Positions 1-5,482 of a DNA stretch of 5,482 bases are shown here, in pieces. Every line of letters starts with the position of its first letter. Within the stretch, counting starts at the first letter, position 1. The translations under genes were made by a program, and so were the position numbers. The stretch is from an uncultured Saprospiraceae bacterium (lineage in GTDB: Bacteria > Bacteroidota > Bacteroidia > Chitinophagales > Saprospiraceae), in the NCBI GenBank assembly GCA_937942465.1, contig CALDEO010000170.1, positions 1 through 5,482 on the forward strand. The letters run 5' to 3'. The notes below the pieces were generated by a model. That model did no database searches. It saw nothing but the letters and a program-made list of their open reading frames with translations, and was not told where the DNA came from.

Positions 1-2067
1 AATGTATCAAGCAATGATGATGAGGATGACTCTGATCCTGCTAAGATATCTGCTGCAAGTAAGCTAGGAGATTATGTATGGAAAGACATCAATGGTAATG
101 GTATTCAAGACTTCTTTGAGCCAGGCGTTGAAGGCGTAGTAGTGACTCTTAGAGATTGTAATGACAATATTATAGAAACACAAGTGACAGACTCTGAAGG
201 ATTCTACCAGTTTGTAGATGTACAACCAGGATTCTACTATCTGTTATTTGATGATGATTCATTACCAAGAGGTTGTGCTTGGACATTCCAAGATGTAGAC
301 TTTGATGATACGATTGACTCAGATGTAGATCTCACAGGTAGAATACCGTGTAGACCGATAGCTGCTATGCAAGACAGTACGATAGATGCTGGATTATTAA
401 TTCTTGCTAGTATTGGAGACTTCGTATGGGAAGATATCGATGGTAATGGTGTCCAAGACATAGGAGAGCCTGGTATTGAAGGTGTAGTGATTAACTTGAT
501 AGATCTTATGGGTGTAGTACAAGGTACTGCAACTACAGATATCAATGGAGAGTGGATTATTGAAGATATCTACCCAGGTAGCTACTACTTACAATACTTC
601 ACACCAGCAGGATACGATGCTACATTTGATAACAATGGTATCAACGATGCTCTAGATAGTGACATAGACAACAGTAATGGTGTGAATACTACACCATATA
701 CATACTTAGATTCTGGTGAGGATGACCTTGACTGGGATGCAGGATTCTACAGATGTGCTAAGATCGGTGAGACGGTATGGTATGACGTTAATGAAAATGA
801 CATAAGAGAGACTACTGAAAATGGTATCAATGGTATCACAGTAAACTTATACAGATTGAATGAACTCGGAAATTGGGTATTCTATGAGACAATGTTGACT
901 GGCAATAAGCCTGGTGCAGCGTCAGAAGATGGATATTACAAGTTCTGTGCAGCTCCGGGTACATACTACGTAGAGGTGATATTGCCTCCATATGGTTTAG
1001 TACCGGCTAGGGCCAATATTGGTAACGATGACACTATCGATAGTGATGTCACTAATGCCAATGGATCAGGTACAACAAGTGCATTCACATTGTTAAGTAG
1101 TCAATCTAAGTGTGACTTAGGTCATGGATACTACCCAATGGCACAAGTAGGAGATCGTGCATGGCATGATGAAAACTCTAACGGTATGCAAGATCCTTCG
1201 GAGCAACCAATACCAGGTGTACAAGTGAGAGCTTATGATGCATCAGGTACAATTGTAGGGCAAGATGTTACAGATGCTCAGGGTAGATATAACATCGGTT
1301 ACTTAGCACAAGAAGGATATTACTTAAGCTTTACACCACCTGCAGGATTCGCTCCGACAGATGGTAACATGGGGTCAGATGAGGCCATGGATAGTGATGT
1401 TGATCATAGCTTCGGTTATTTGACAACAGATATGTACTACTTGATGCCAGGTGATAGTATACCTAACATTGATGCAGGATTTATAGAAGGTATCCTTCCA
1501 TTGGATTGGGTCAGCTTTACTGCTAAAAGTGTAGATGATCATCATCTTATTGAGTGGACTACTGCCAATGAGATCAATAACGATCACTTCGTTGTAGAGA
1601 GAAGACTTGAGTTAGAGGATACATACACTAGTATAGCGATTGTTGAAGCTACAGATGCACCTAAGGATTTAAATGATTATATCCATAGAGATTTCGATAT
1701 TACAGTGGCGGGCAACTACTACTATAGATTGAAGCAAGTAGATTTTGATGGCAACTATGCATACAGCGATGTCGTTAGATTGAATGTTGAAAAGACTATC
1801 AGAGATACAGATATCAAATTATCACCTAACCCGGCTATCAATGAGATATTCCTAGAGTTCAATATGGCTCAAACAGGTAATATTCAAGTAGATATCTTGG
1901 ATGCAAGTGGTAAGCTTGTTCGTCAGAATGCAGTACAGCAAGTACTTAAGGCTGGAGAGCAGATTGTCGGTCTTGATGTACATGACATTGTCAACGGTGT
2001 ATACACTGTGCAGATAACGTTAGATGGTCAGTTAATCAACAAAAAGCTGATTGTATTGAAAAATTAG
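1..2067 (+). CDS. Secreted SdrD_B-repeat surface protein with T9SS sorting domain (5' truncated)
   Basis: The reading frame is open from base 1 to the TAG at 2065-2067, giving 688 visible residues with no start. An internal GTG at 142 lies inside the first repeat and is not a real start. Residues 21-497 form four tandem repeats of 116-128 residues. Each opens with a G-x-x-[VA]-W core (W27, W143, W260, W388) and an EF-hand-like D-x-[ND]-x-N loop, and each carries a later DSD motif; these are hallmarks of SdrD_B/Cna_B-like Ca-binding beta-sandwich domains. Residues about 498-600 match the fibronectin-like module that starts with PLDWVSFTAK and often precedes sorting signals in Bacteroidota. Residues about 605-688 are a type A T9SS sorting domain (LSPNPAINE at 607-615, GVYTVQI, terminal KKLIVLKN). 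From family knowledge, the protein should be exported by Sec, moved across the outer membrane by T9SS, and anchored or released after its C-terminus is removed. An adhesive or stalk role is inference; no enzymatic domain is visible in this part. Confidence 0.93.
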   Translation, partial: NVSSNDDEDDSDPAKISAASKLGDYVWKDINGNGIQDFFEPGVEGVVVTLRDCNDNIIETQVTDSEGFYQFVDVQPGFYYLLFDDDSLPRGCAWTFQDVDFDDTIDSDVDLTGRIPCRPIAAMQDSTIDAGLLILASIGDFVWEDIDGNGVQDIGEPGIEGVVINLIDLMGVVQGTATTDINGEWIIEDIYPGSYYLQYFTPAGYDATFDNNGINDALDSDIDNSNGVNTTPYTYLDSGEDDLDWDAGFYRCAKIGETVWYDVNENDIRETTENGINGITVNLYRLNELGNWVFYETMLTGNKPGAASEDGYYKFCAAPGTYYVEVILPPYGLVPARANIGNDDTIDSDVTNANGSGTTSAFTLLSSQSKCDLGHGYYPMAQVGDRAWHDENSNGMQDPSEQPIPGVQVRAYDASGTIVGQDVTDAQGRYNIGYLAQEGYYLSFTPPAGFAPTDGNMGSDEAMDSDVDHSFGYLTTDMYYLMPGDSIPNIDAGFIEGILPLDWVSFTAKSVDDHHLIEWTTANEINNDHFVVERRLELEDTYTSIAIVEATDAPKDLNDYIHRDFDITVAGNYYYRLKQVDFDGNYAYSDVVRLNVEKTIRDTDIKLSPNPAINEIFLEFNMAQTGNIQVDILDASGKLVRQNAVQQVLKAGEQIVGLDVHDIVNGVYTVQITLDGQLINKKLIVLKN
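61..1491 (+). repeat. Four tandem SdrD_B-like protein repeats
   Basis: Unit boundaries are about 61-411, 412-756, 757-1140 and 1141-1491. Units 1, 2 and 4 keep the loop as DINGNGIQD, DIDGNGVQD and DENSNGMQD. Unit 3 has DVNENDIRE and an insertion of about ten residues, so it is the most diverged. Units share a mid-repeat T-D-x-x-G-x-[YW] strand (altered in unit 3), a [GT]YY strand, a DSD motif, and an (I/W)DAGF-type end (HGYY in unit 3). The DNA similarity is only patchy (for example 91-111 against 439-459, about 18 of 21 bases), so this is an old protein-level duplication, not a recent DNA repeat. Residues 1-20, rich in D, E and S, look like the tail of a preceding unit or a linker. Confidence 0.85.
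1813..2064 (+). other. T9SS type A C-terminal sorting domain
   Basis: The last 84 residues of the surface protein start at IKLSPNPAINEIF and finish with GVYTVQITLDGQLINKKL followed by IVLKN. The order S/YPNP, then a beta strand, then a D-x-x-G-K-L-V turn, then G-x-Y-x-v, then a basic KK and a short hydrophobic end is the known layout of TIGR04183-type (Por secretion system) sorting domains. It directs cargo to the outer-membrane T9SS machinery and is normally cleaved off there. This is the strongest evidence that the DNA is from Bacteroidota. Confidence 0.9.
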
Positions 2068-2093
2068 AAAATTTAGTTCATACTAATAAATAC

Positions 2094-2133
2094 AAAGAGG
2101 TTGTCTCCGTGATGTGGGCAGCCTCTTTTTTTT
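2094..2133 (+). terminator. Rho-independent terminator after the surface protein gene
   Basis: Bases 2094-2106 (AAAGAGGTTGTCT) pair with 2116-2128 (GGGCAGCCTCTTT) in an uninterrupted 13-pair stem that includes three G-U pairs, with a 9-base loop at 2107-2115. A run of eight T follows at 2126-2133, overlapping the last bases of the stem. The stem starts 26 bases after the stop codon of the surface protein gene. It separates that transcription unit from the stress gene group downstream. Confidence 0.9.
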
Positions 2134-2146
2134 GTTTTATAAGCAA

Positions 2147-2175
2147 TGGCTTTCATTCGTATTGCAAGGTATAAT
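2147..2175 (+). promoter_or_regulatory. Possible promoter for the stress gene group (weak)
   Basis: A perfect TATAAT lies at 2170-2175, 46 bases before the chosen ATG at 2222, in the gap right after the terminator where a new promoter is expected. The bases 17 upstream (TGGCTT, 2147-2152) are a poor -35 box. The Bacteroidota consensus TTG with TAnnTTTG is not present in good form. The position is plausible, but a TATAAT in AT-rich DNA can occur by chance. Confidence 0.22.
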
Positions 2176-2221
2176 CGAACATCCATCACTCATAAGTAGT
2201 CTTACAAGCAAAATAGACACT

Positions 2222-3049
2222 ATGAGAAAAAAGATCCTTTCAACGATACAATTAATAGATGCAGAACTAGATCATTACCTCGATTACTGCGTCAGACTAG
2301 GACTAGATTTTGATATTCCAGTACAGTTTGTAGCAGCACAATCACTTGCAACTCCATATAGTTTGGCTTCCGCAGGGGTAACTCCAGCTGCTTCAACTGA
2401 TCCAGTCTCAGCGGGAGTTGATATGTATGCTATGACAGAAGAGAAACTCATGACTATTGTCAATGATTTAAAATCAGTCTACTCCAATGTCTCATTTGAC
2501 TTAGATTATGGACTTTTAACAGAAAAAGTACTAGCTGATGAAGAAGCCAAGGATGTACTATTTTGGGCAGTTAACTTACGTAATGAGGATAGCTACTTAA
2601 ATGAAATGTTGGGTACGCTAGAGACTACCATATCCAAGGAGTCCAATAAGCCAGCTTTGAATATCCCTAAAAATTATAAATACAAAAAACCAGAAACATT
2701 ACTTCATGTAGTGTCTCCACTCAATGGAGGGTATGATCTCAGTAACATTATCGCTATAAGTGAGCAATTGAGCTTAGATCTTAAGTTTCTGATTGACGGA
2801 GATGGTGGCAAAAATCAACTAAGATCTTTTATCGAAAACTCTCCAATCGATATGAAGACATTTAATGGATCAATCGGCTTTTTGCCCAGCGAAAATCAAA
2901 AGGAATATATTCAAAATGAAATAGAATTGCATAATCCAGACTGGATAAGCTTTCAAAATTTTGATACCAATGCATGGAGTAGATTGTTCACGGATATGAA
3001 TACGAATAGTCTATTGCTCCATGCGCAGAGACCAATCATTATTTCATAA
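2222..3049 (+). CDS. Degenerate tandem universal-stress-protein-like (UspA-like) protein
   Basis: The 275-aa product looks like the two-domain UspA proteins of Bacteroidota, which are usually about 270-290 aa. Half one (1-155) opens with MRKKILSTIQ, like the first Usp strand, followed by a helix and strand (VQFVAAQ). It has a V-rich strand near 90-96 and ends with LGT at 130-132 and a KPALNIP strand at 143-149, like the G(S/T)...PvLvvP end of Usp domains. Half two (155-275) repeats the plan from KPETLLHVVSPL to LLLHAQRPIIIS. The ATP-binding signature G-2x-G-9x-G(S/T) appears as N118-2x-N121-9x-G131-T132, and the usual Asp after strand one is missing, so nucleotide binding is doubtful. No signal peptide or membrane segment is seen, so it should be cytoplasmic. 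The ATG at 2222 is chosen because the longer open frame starts at a GTG inside the terminator hairpin (2114) and its extra 36 residues resemble no Usp. dps follows after 13 bases. The family call is by pattern only. Confidence 0.6.
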   Translation: MRKKILSTIQLIDAELDHYLDYCVRLGLDFDIPVQFVAAQSLATPYSLASAGVTPAASTDPVSAGVDMYAMTEEKLMTIVNDLKSVYSNVSFDLDYGLLTEKVLADEEAKDVLFWAVNLRNEDSYLNEMLGTLETTISKESNKPALNIPKNYKYKKPETLLHVVSPLNGGYDLSNIIAISEQLSLDLKFLIDGDGGKNQLRSFIENSPIDMKTFNGSIGFLPSENQKEYIQNEIELHNPDWISFQNFDTNAWSRLFTDMNTNSLLLHAQRPIIIS

Positions 3050-3062
3050 AAAATATTAAAAC

Positions 3063-3548
3063 ATGAACTACCTAGGAATACAATCTAAAAACTTAAAACC
3101 AGTTGTAGACGGACTCAATTTACTACTGTCTAACTATCAAGTATATTATCAAAACCTTCGAGCCTTTCATTGGAATGTAGAAGGTCAGAATTTCTTTGAA
3201 CTCCACAGAGTATTTGAGGAATTGTACAATGATGCTAAAATAAGAATTGACGATATAGCAGAAAGGATATTGACTTTGCGACATAGACCATTGAGTAGTA
3301 TGTCTGCTTATTTGGAGAAATCCAAAATAGATGAAGCCAAAAGTCAAATGGAAGACGACCAAATGGTCAAAACTATACTAGAAAACCATAGAGAACTCAT
3401 ACTCATCATGAGGGGTGTCTTACATGAGGCAGGTGGAGTCAATGACGAGGGTACCATCGACTTGATCGCTGGCTTTCTCGGAGAGATTGAGAAGAAAAGT
3501 TGGATGCTAGATGCATGGAAAAGTAAGGTGCTAAGTCCACAGCACTAG
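3063..3548 (+). CDS. dps: Dps family DNA-binding ferroxidase (mini-ferritin)
   Basis: The 161-aa product is a full-length Dps protein. It should form a 12-subunit cytoplasmic shell that oxidises Fe(II) with hydrogen peroxide, stores the iron and shields DNA in starvation or oxidative stress. The inter-subunit ferroxidase residues are all present at the family spacing: H36 (in FHWNVEG), H48 (in FELHRVFEE), E52 in place of the common Asp, D63 and E67 (in DDIAERI). W37 next to the first His is also conserved. The C-terminal helix (GFLGEIEKKSWMLDAW) fits the last bundle helix. The N-terminus is short with only K9 and K12, and the C-terminal tail is short, so direct DNA binding is uncertain. The ATG at 3063 gives the normal family length. 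It lies 13 bases after the Usp-like gene and is probably co-transcribed with it. No OxyR- or PerR-type operator could be recognised upstream. Confidence 0.95.
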   Translation: MNYLGIQSKNLKPVVDGLNLLLSNYQVYYQNLRAFHWNVEGQNFFELHRVFEELYNDAKIRIDDIAERILTLRHRPLSSMSAYLEKSKIDEAKSQMEDDQMVKTILENHRELILIMRGVLHEAGGVNDEGTIDLIAGFLGEIEKKSWMLDAWKSKVLSPQH

Positions 3549-3557
3549 ACTTTAAAG

Positions 3558-3590
3558 TTGACAACGTAATAGCTCGTAATTTAACAAACA
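3558..3590 (+). promoter_or_regulatory. Possible internal promoter before the membrane protein gene (weak)
   Basis: The 60-base gap after dps has TTGACA at 3558-3563 and TAATTTAA at 3577-3584. The second resembles the Bacteroidota -7 element TAnnTTTG with two mismatches. The 16-base gap measured from the TTG is slightly shorter than usual for that promoter type. The gap has no terminator hairpin, so read-through from dps is also possible. The start codon is at 3609, after an A-rich leader with no clear Shine-Dalgarno sequence. Confidence 0.25.
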
Positions 3591-3608
3591 ATAAAATACA
3601 ATATAAAG

Positions 3609-4061
3609 ATGAAACCCATTAAATCTGGACTTATCGCGGGGGTGATAATGTCTTTAATTTTGGCTTTTTTAAGCATACAAGGTGCTTATGGAGCATCCCC
3701 CCTCAAATATTTAAAATACATTGCTCTTATAGCAGTATTAATATGGTATTACCAAGACCTTATTAAATCTGACTATGTAGGAGGCTTCTTTGGTAATTAC
3801 CTTGTAGGAGGTGCCAAGATAAGTGCTATTGGTGGCGCAATAGTAGGACTAGTCAACGCAGGTCTGTTCGTTATAAATAATGATTATGCCATTCAGAAGT
3901 TTAATCTCACAGCAAGTACTGCCTCTGAGATGTTCATGATTTCTTTAGTATTATTCGTAGAGATTTTTGTACTAGGTATGTTGAGCAGTTTTATAGTGTT
4001 TCCCATTTTTAAGAATATGCTAAAATCTCGCCCTAATAGTCCGATAACCTCAGATCTATAA
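3609..4061 (+). CDS. Four-helix inner-membrane protein, possibly DUF4199-like
   Basis: The 150-aa product has four likely membrane helices at about 7-29, 33-51, 66-89 and 108-134. A short polar loop (YYQDLIKSDYVGG, 47-59) lies between helices 2 and 3, an Asn/Asp/Lys-rich loop (90-99) precedes helix 4, and a basic tail follows. The size, the helix count and the F-G-x-[YF]-x-x-G-x-K-[IV]-x-x-[IL] stretch before helix 3 resemble DUF4199, a Bacteroidota membrane family of unknown function. I cannot confirm this without a profile search. Helix 1 begins almost at the N-terminus with no signal-peptidase site that I would trust, so it should stay in the inner membrane. It lies between dps and the small protein gene, 60 bases after the first and 44 before the second. 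Its function is unknown. Confidence 0.85.
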   Translation: MKPIKSGLIAGVIMSLILAFLSIQGAYGASPLKYLKYIALIAVLIWYYQDLIKSDYVGGFFGNYLVGGAKISAIGGAIVGLVNAGLFVINNDYAIQKFNLTASTASEMFMISLVLFVEIFVLGMLSSFIVFPIFKNMLKSRPNSPITSDL

Positions 4062-4105
4062 GGGGTCATTGGATTTACTATTCACACTTAAGAAAAATAC
4101 TAATT

Positions 4106-4435
4106 ATGAAATTAATACCTCAAAATAAACAGATGGCCGAGGCCATTGAAGAATTAAGATCGGCTGGATATTTATCCACTTTTATATATTCGGATGATCG
4201 TCTTATTGATAAGCAGAGCAGTGGTGTATACACATCCAACGACTTTAAAGTAATAGACATTAAATTGTTTAAAGATCTAGATGGAGATAGCGACGAAAAC
4301 ATGCTAGCTTTAATAGAATGTAAAGATCAAAAAAAAGGCTATCTTATTACCAAGGAAGAGGCACATGGTCATTCAGAAGTGTCTAGGTTTTTAAACAACT
4401 CTGCGGTTCCCCGGATTAGAGATAACAAACAGTAA
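4106..4435 (+). CDS. Small soluble protein, similar to family often mislabelled PRPP synthetase
   Basis: The 109-aa product has no signal peptide or membrane segment. A predicted helix (MAEAIEELRSAGY, 10-22) leads into a F-x-Y-x-x-D-R-L segment, then YTSNDFKVIDIKLF (42-55), an acidic turn DLDGDSDENM (57-66), and a strand pair LALIECKDQKKGYLITKEE (67-85). This order (L-x-x-x-G-Y, then a P/S-x-D-F-x-[IV] strand, then an acidic D-x-[DE]-[DE] turn, then an 'AI-x-s-x-d-x-x-KG-x-L' strand) is what I recall of short Bacteroidota proteins labelled 'phosphoribosylpyrophosphate synthetase'. It is about a third of the length of a real PRPP synthetase, and I see none of that enzyme's binding motifs, so no enzyme activity is claimed. 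The stop is one base before the transporter ATG, so the two are probably translationally coupled. The leader is AT-rich (AAGAAAAATACTAATT) with no clear Shine-Dalgarno sequence. Confidence 0.85.
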   Translation: MKLIPQNKQMAEAIEELRSAGYLSTFIYSDDRLIDKQSSGVYTSNDFKVIDIKLFKDLDGDSDENMLALIECKDQKKGYLITKEEAHGHSEVSRFLNNSAVPRIRDNKQ

Positions 4436-4436
4436 T

Positions 4437-5471
4437 ATGACTATAACGAGAGACACATTTTATACGATGGGTATTATGATAATGACAGTGATCATTATGA
4501 TTTATGCCCAATTTATTTTGGTGCCATTACTTCTAGCGGGACTGTTTGCTATTCTATTGCATCCGGCAGTTGTCAGAGTGCAGAAGCTACTAAAATCATA
4601 CATCGTTTCATTCGTTGCATGTATCGCTTCGGTTCTAGCACTATTGAGTGTTCCATTATTTTTTCTAGTGGGTCATCTTGACTCTATCGTGACTAATATT
4701 GATATCGATACAGACACGATAAGTACGCAAGTAAGTAGTCTATCTAAGAGGCTCAGTCAGAATGCCCTTATTGGTAATTATGTCAATGAAGATATGCTTA
4801 CTCAGCAGATAAGTGGGGTGGTTTCTGGAGTGCAGTCAGTGTTGCAGTTGATGTTGGTAGACGGTTCCAGTGCTCTATTTACTTTATTCACAGCTATTTT
4901 ATTTGCATACTTCTTAGGTGCATATTATCAAGATCTCAGAGATACGATCGTAAGACCATTAGCTAAGACTACAAGAGAGAGTTTTAGAGCTATGGCAGTA
5001 GGTATTCCTGAGGTATTAAGAGGGTACGTCAAGGGGTTATTCTATGTGATGGTCATCGTCGCACTTATGAATGGGGCATTGCTGCTGATCGTAGGTCTTG
5101 ATTATGCGATCATGTGGGCCGTCATCATAGGCGTATTGACATTGATTCCCTACGTAGGTTCTGCTATTGGATTACTATTGCCATTTTCCTATAGTATGCT
5201 TACTTCTGATAGTATGGAGCAACCATTATTTATCGTTTTAGGCTTTTTAGTTATTCAGCAGATTGAGGGCAATTTTATAACACCCAAGATTGTAGGTGAT
5301 CAAATAAACATCAACCCTTTCATTATTATAATTGTCATGTTGAGTCTAGCAAAAATATGGGGTATTGTAGGTGTAATACTAGCATTGCCGCTTATGGGGG
5401 TTATTAAAGTCATACTAGACAAGTACTTCGATGCAGAAGTGTTGAGTGAAATCATCGCAGCTAAAGATTAA
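4437..5471 (+). CDS. AI-2E family transporter (PerM/TqsA/DUF20-like)
   Basis: The 344-aa polytopic inner-membrane protein matches the AI-2E exporter family in length and layout. Hydrophobic segments lie at about 10-41 (one long pair), 56-78, 143-163, 197-222, 224-250, 260-275 and 289-327. An extended amphipathic region (80-142, rich in Ser, Gln and Asp) lies between the third segment and the next. Family motifs are clear: RGYVKG near 195-200, IPYVGSAIG (237-245), and QQIEGNFITPKIVG (274-287), followed by a G-x-x-G-x-x-L-A-x-P-L-x-G stretch. Members include E. coli TqsA (linked to autoinducer-2 export) and other PerM-type proteins that move quite different solutes or Na+/H+, so the substrate cannot be assigned here. 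The ATG at 4437 overlaps nothing and follows the upstream TAA by one base. The gene is complete, ending 11 bases before the window edge. Confidence 0.93.
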   Translation: MTITRDTFYTMGIMIMTVIIMIYAQFILVPLLLAGLFAILLHPAVVRVQKLLKSYIVSFVACIASVLALLSVPLFFLVGHLDSIVTNIDIDTDTISTQVSSLSKRLSQNALIGNYVNEDMLTQQISGVVSGVQSVLQLMLVDGSSALFTLFTAILFAYFLGAYYQDLRDTIVRPLAKTTRESFRAMAVGIPEVLRGYVKGLFYVMVIVALMNGALLLIVGLDYAIMWAVIIGVLTLIPYVGSAIGLLLPFSYSMLTSDSMEQPLFIVLGFLVIQQIEGNFITPKIVGDQININPFIIIIVMLSLAKIWGIVGVILALPLMGVIKVILDKYFDAEVLSEIIAAKD

Positions 5472-5482
5472 GCTTATCTGGT

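Noticed and set aside
91..459. DNA-level direct repeat (91-111 and 439-459)
   Set aside because: The match is short and is explained by the shared Ca-loop of two protein repeats, so it is not a mobile or regulatory repeat.
237..545. 102-codon open frame on the - strand
   Set aside because: It lies wholly inside the repeat gene. Its composition mirrors the antisense of Asp-, Thr- and Gly-rich repeats, and it shows no domain.
1375..1587. 70-codon open frame on the - strand
   Set aside because: It is antisense to the end of repeat 4 and the fibronectin-like module, which have strong protein-level support on the + strand.
3123..3362. 79-codon open frame on the - strand
   Set aside because: It is antisense to the conserved ferroxidase region of dps, and its hydrophobic content follows from the opposite strand.
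3557..3565. GTTGACAAC inverted repeat as an operator
   Set aside because: It has only four-base arms around one base and overlaps the possible -35 box. It is too short to support an operator call.
4062..4105. Search for a terminator or promoter between the membrane protein and small protein genes
   Set aside because: The 44-base gap shows no stem with a T tract and no convincing promoter boxes, so read-through is the simplest reading.
4120..4302. 60-codon open frame on the - strand
   Set aside because: It sits inside the 109-aa gene with no sign of its own translation or family.

Overview
The window reads as a piece of a Bacteroidota chromosome. The first gene product ends in a type IX secretion (T9SS) type A sorting domain preceded by the fibronectin-like module that usually goes with it in this phylum. 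The base composition is AT-rich, leaders are A-rich with no clear Shine-Dalgarno sequence, and the small-protein families downstream look typical of the phylum. Four SdrD_B-like repeats in a T9SS cargo protein would suit Saprospiria or a related class, but the class is a guess. Every gene is on the + strand.

Bases 1-2067 hold the 3' part of a large secreted, repeat-rich surface protein whose start lies off the left edge. It has four tandem SdrD_B-like Ca-binding beta-sandwich repeats, a C-terminal fibronectin-like module and the T9SS sorting domain. A strong intrinsic terminator (2094-2133) ends this transcription unit.

Bases 2222-5471 hold five closely spaced genes. They are a degenerate two-domain universal-stress-like protein, a Dps mini-ferritin 13 bases after it, a four-helix membrane protein (possibly DUF4199-like), a 109-aa soluble protein resembling a small Bacteroidota family that databases often mislabel 'phosphoribosylpyrophosphate synthetase', and an AI-2E/PerM-family membrane transporter that starts one base after the preceding stop. 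No terminator is visible between them, so they may form one stress-related operon. The 60-base gap before the membrane protein could hold an internal promoter. Only 11 bases follow the last stop.

The first pair combines iron/peroxide protection and DNA shielding (Dps) with a stress-type sensor or chaperone fold. The later genes look like envelope or efflux functions, but no shared substrate can be read from the sequence. I found no RNA gene, mobile element, CRISPR array or clearly new system. The points most worth a second look are the USP-like protein that has lost most of its nucleotide-binding signature, the small protein coupled to the transporter, and the uneven decay and cysteine content of the surface repeats.
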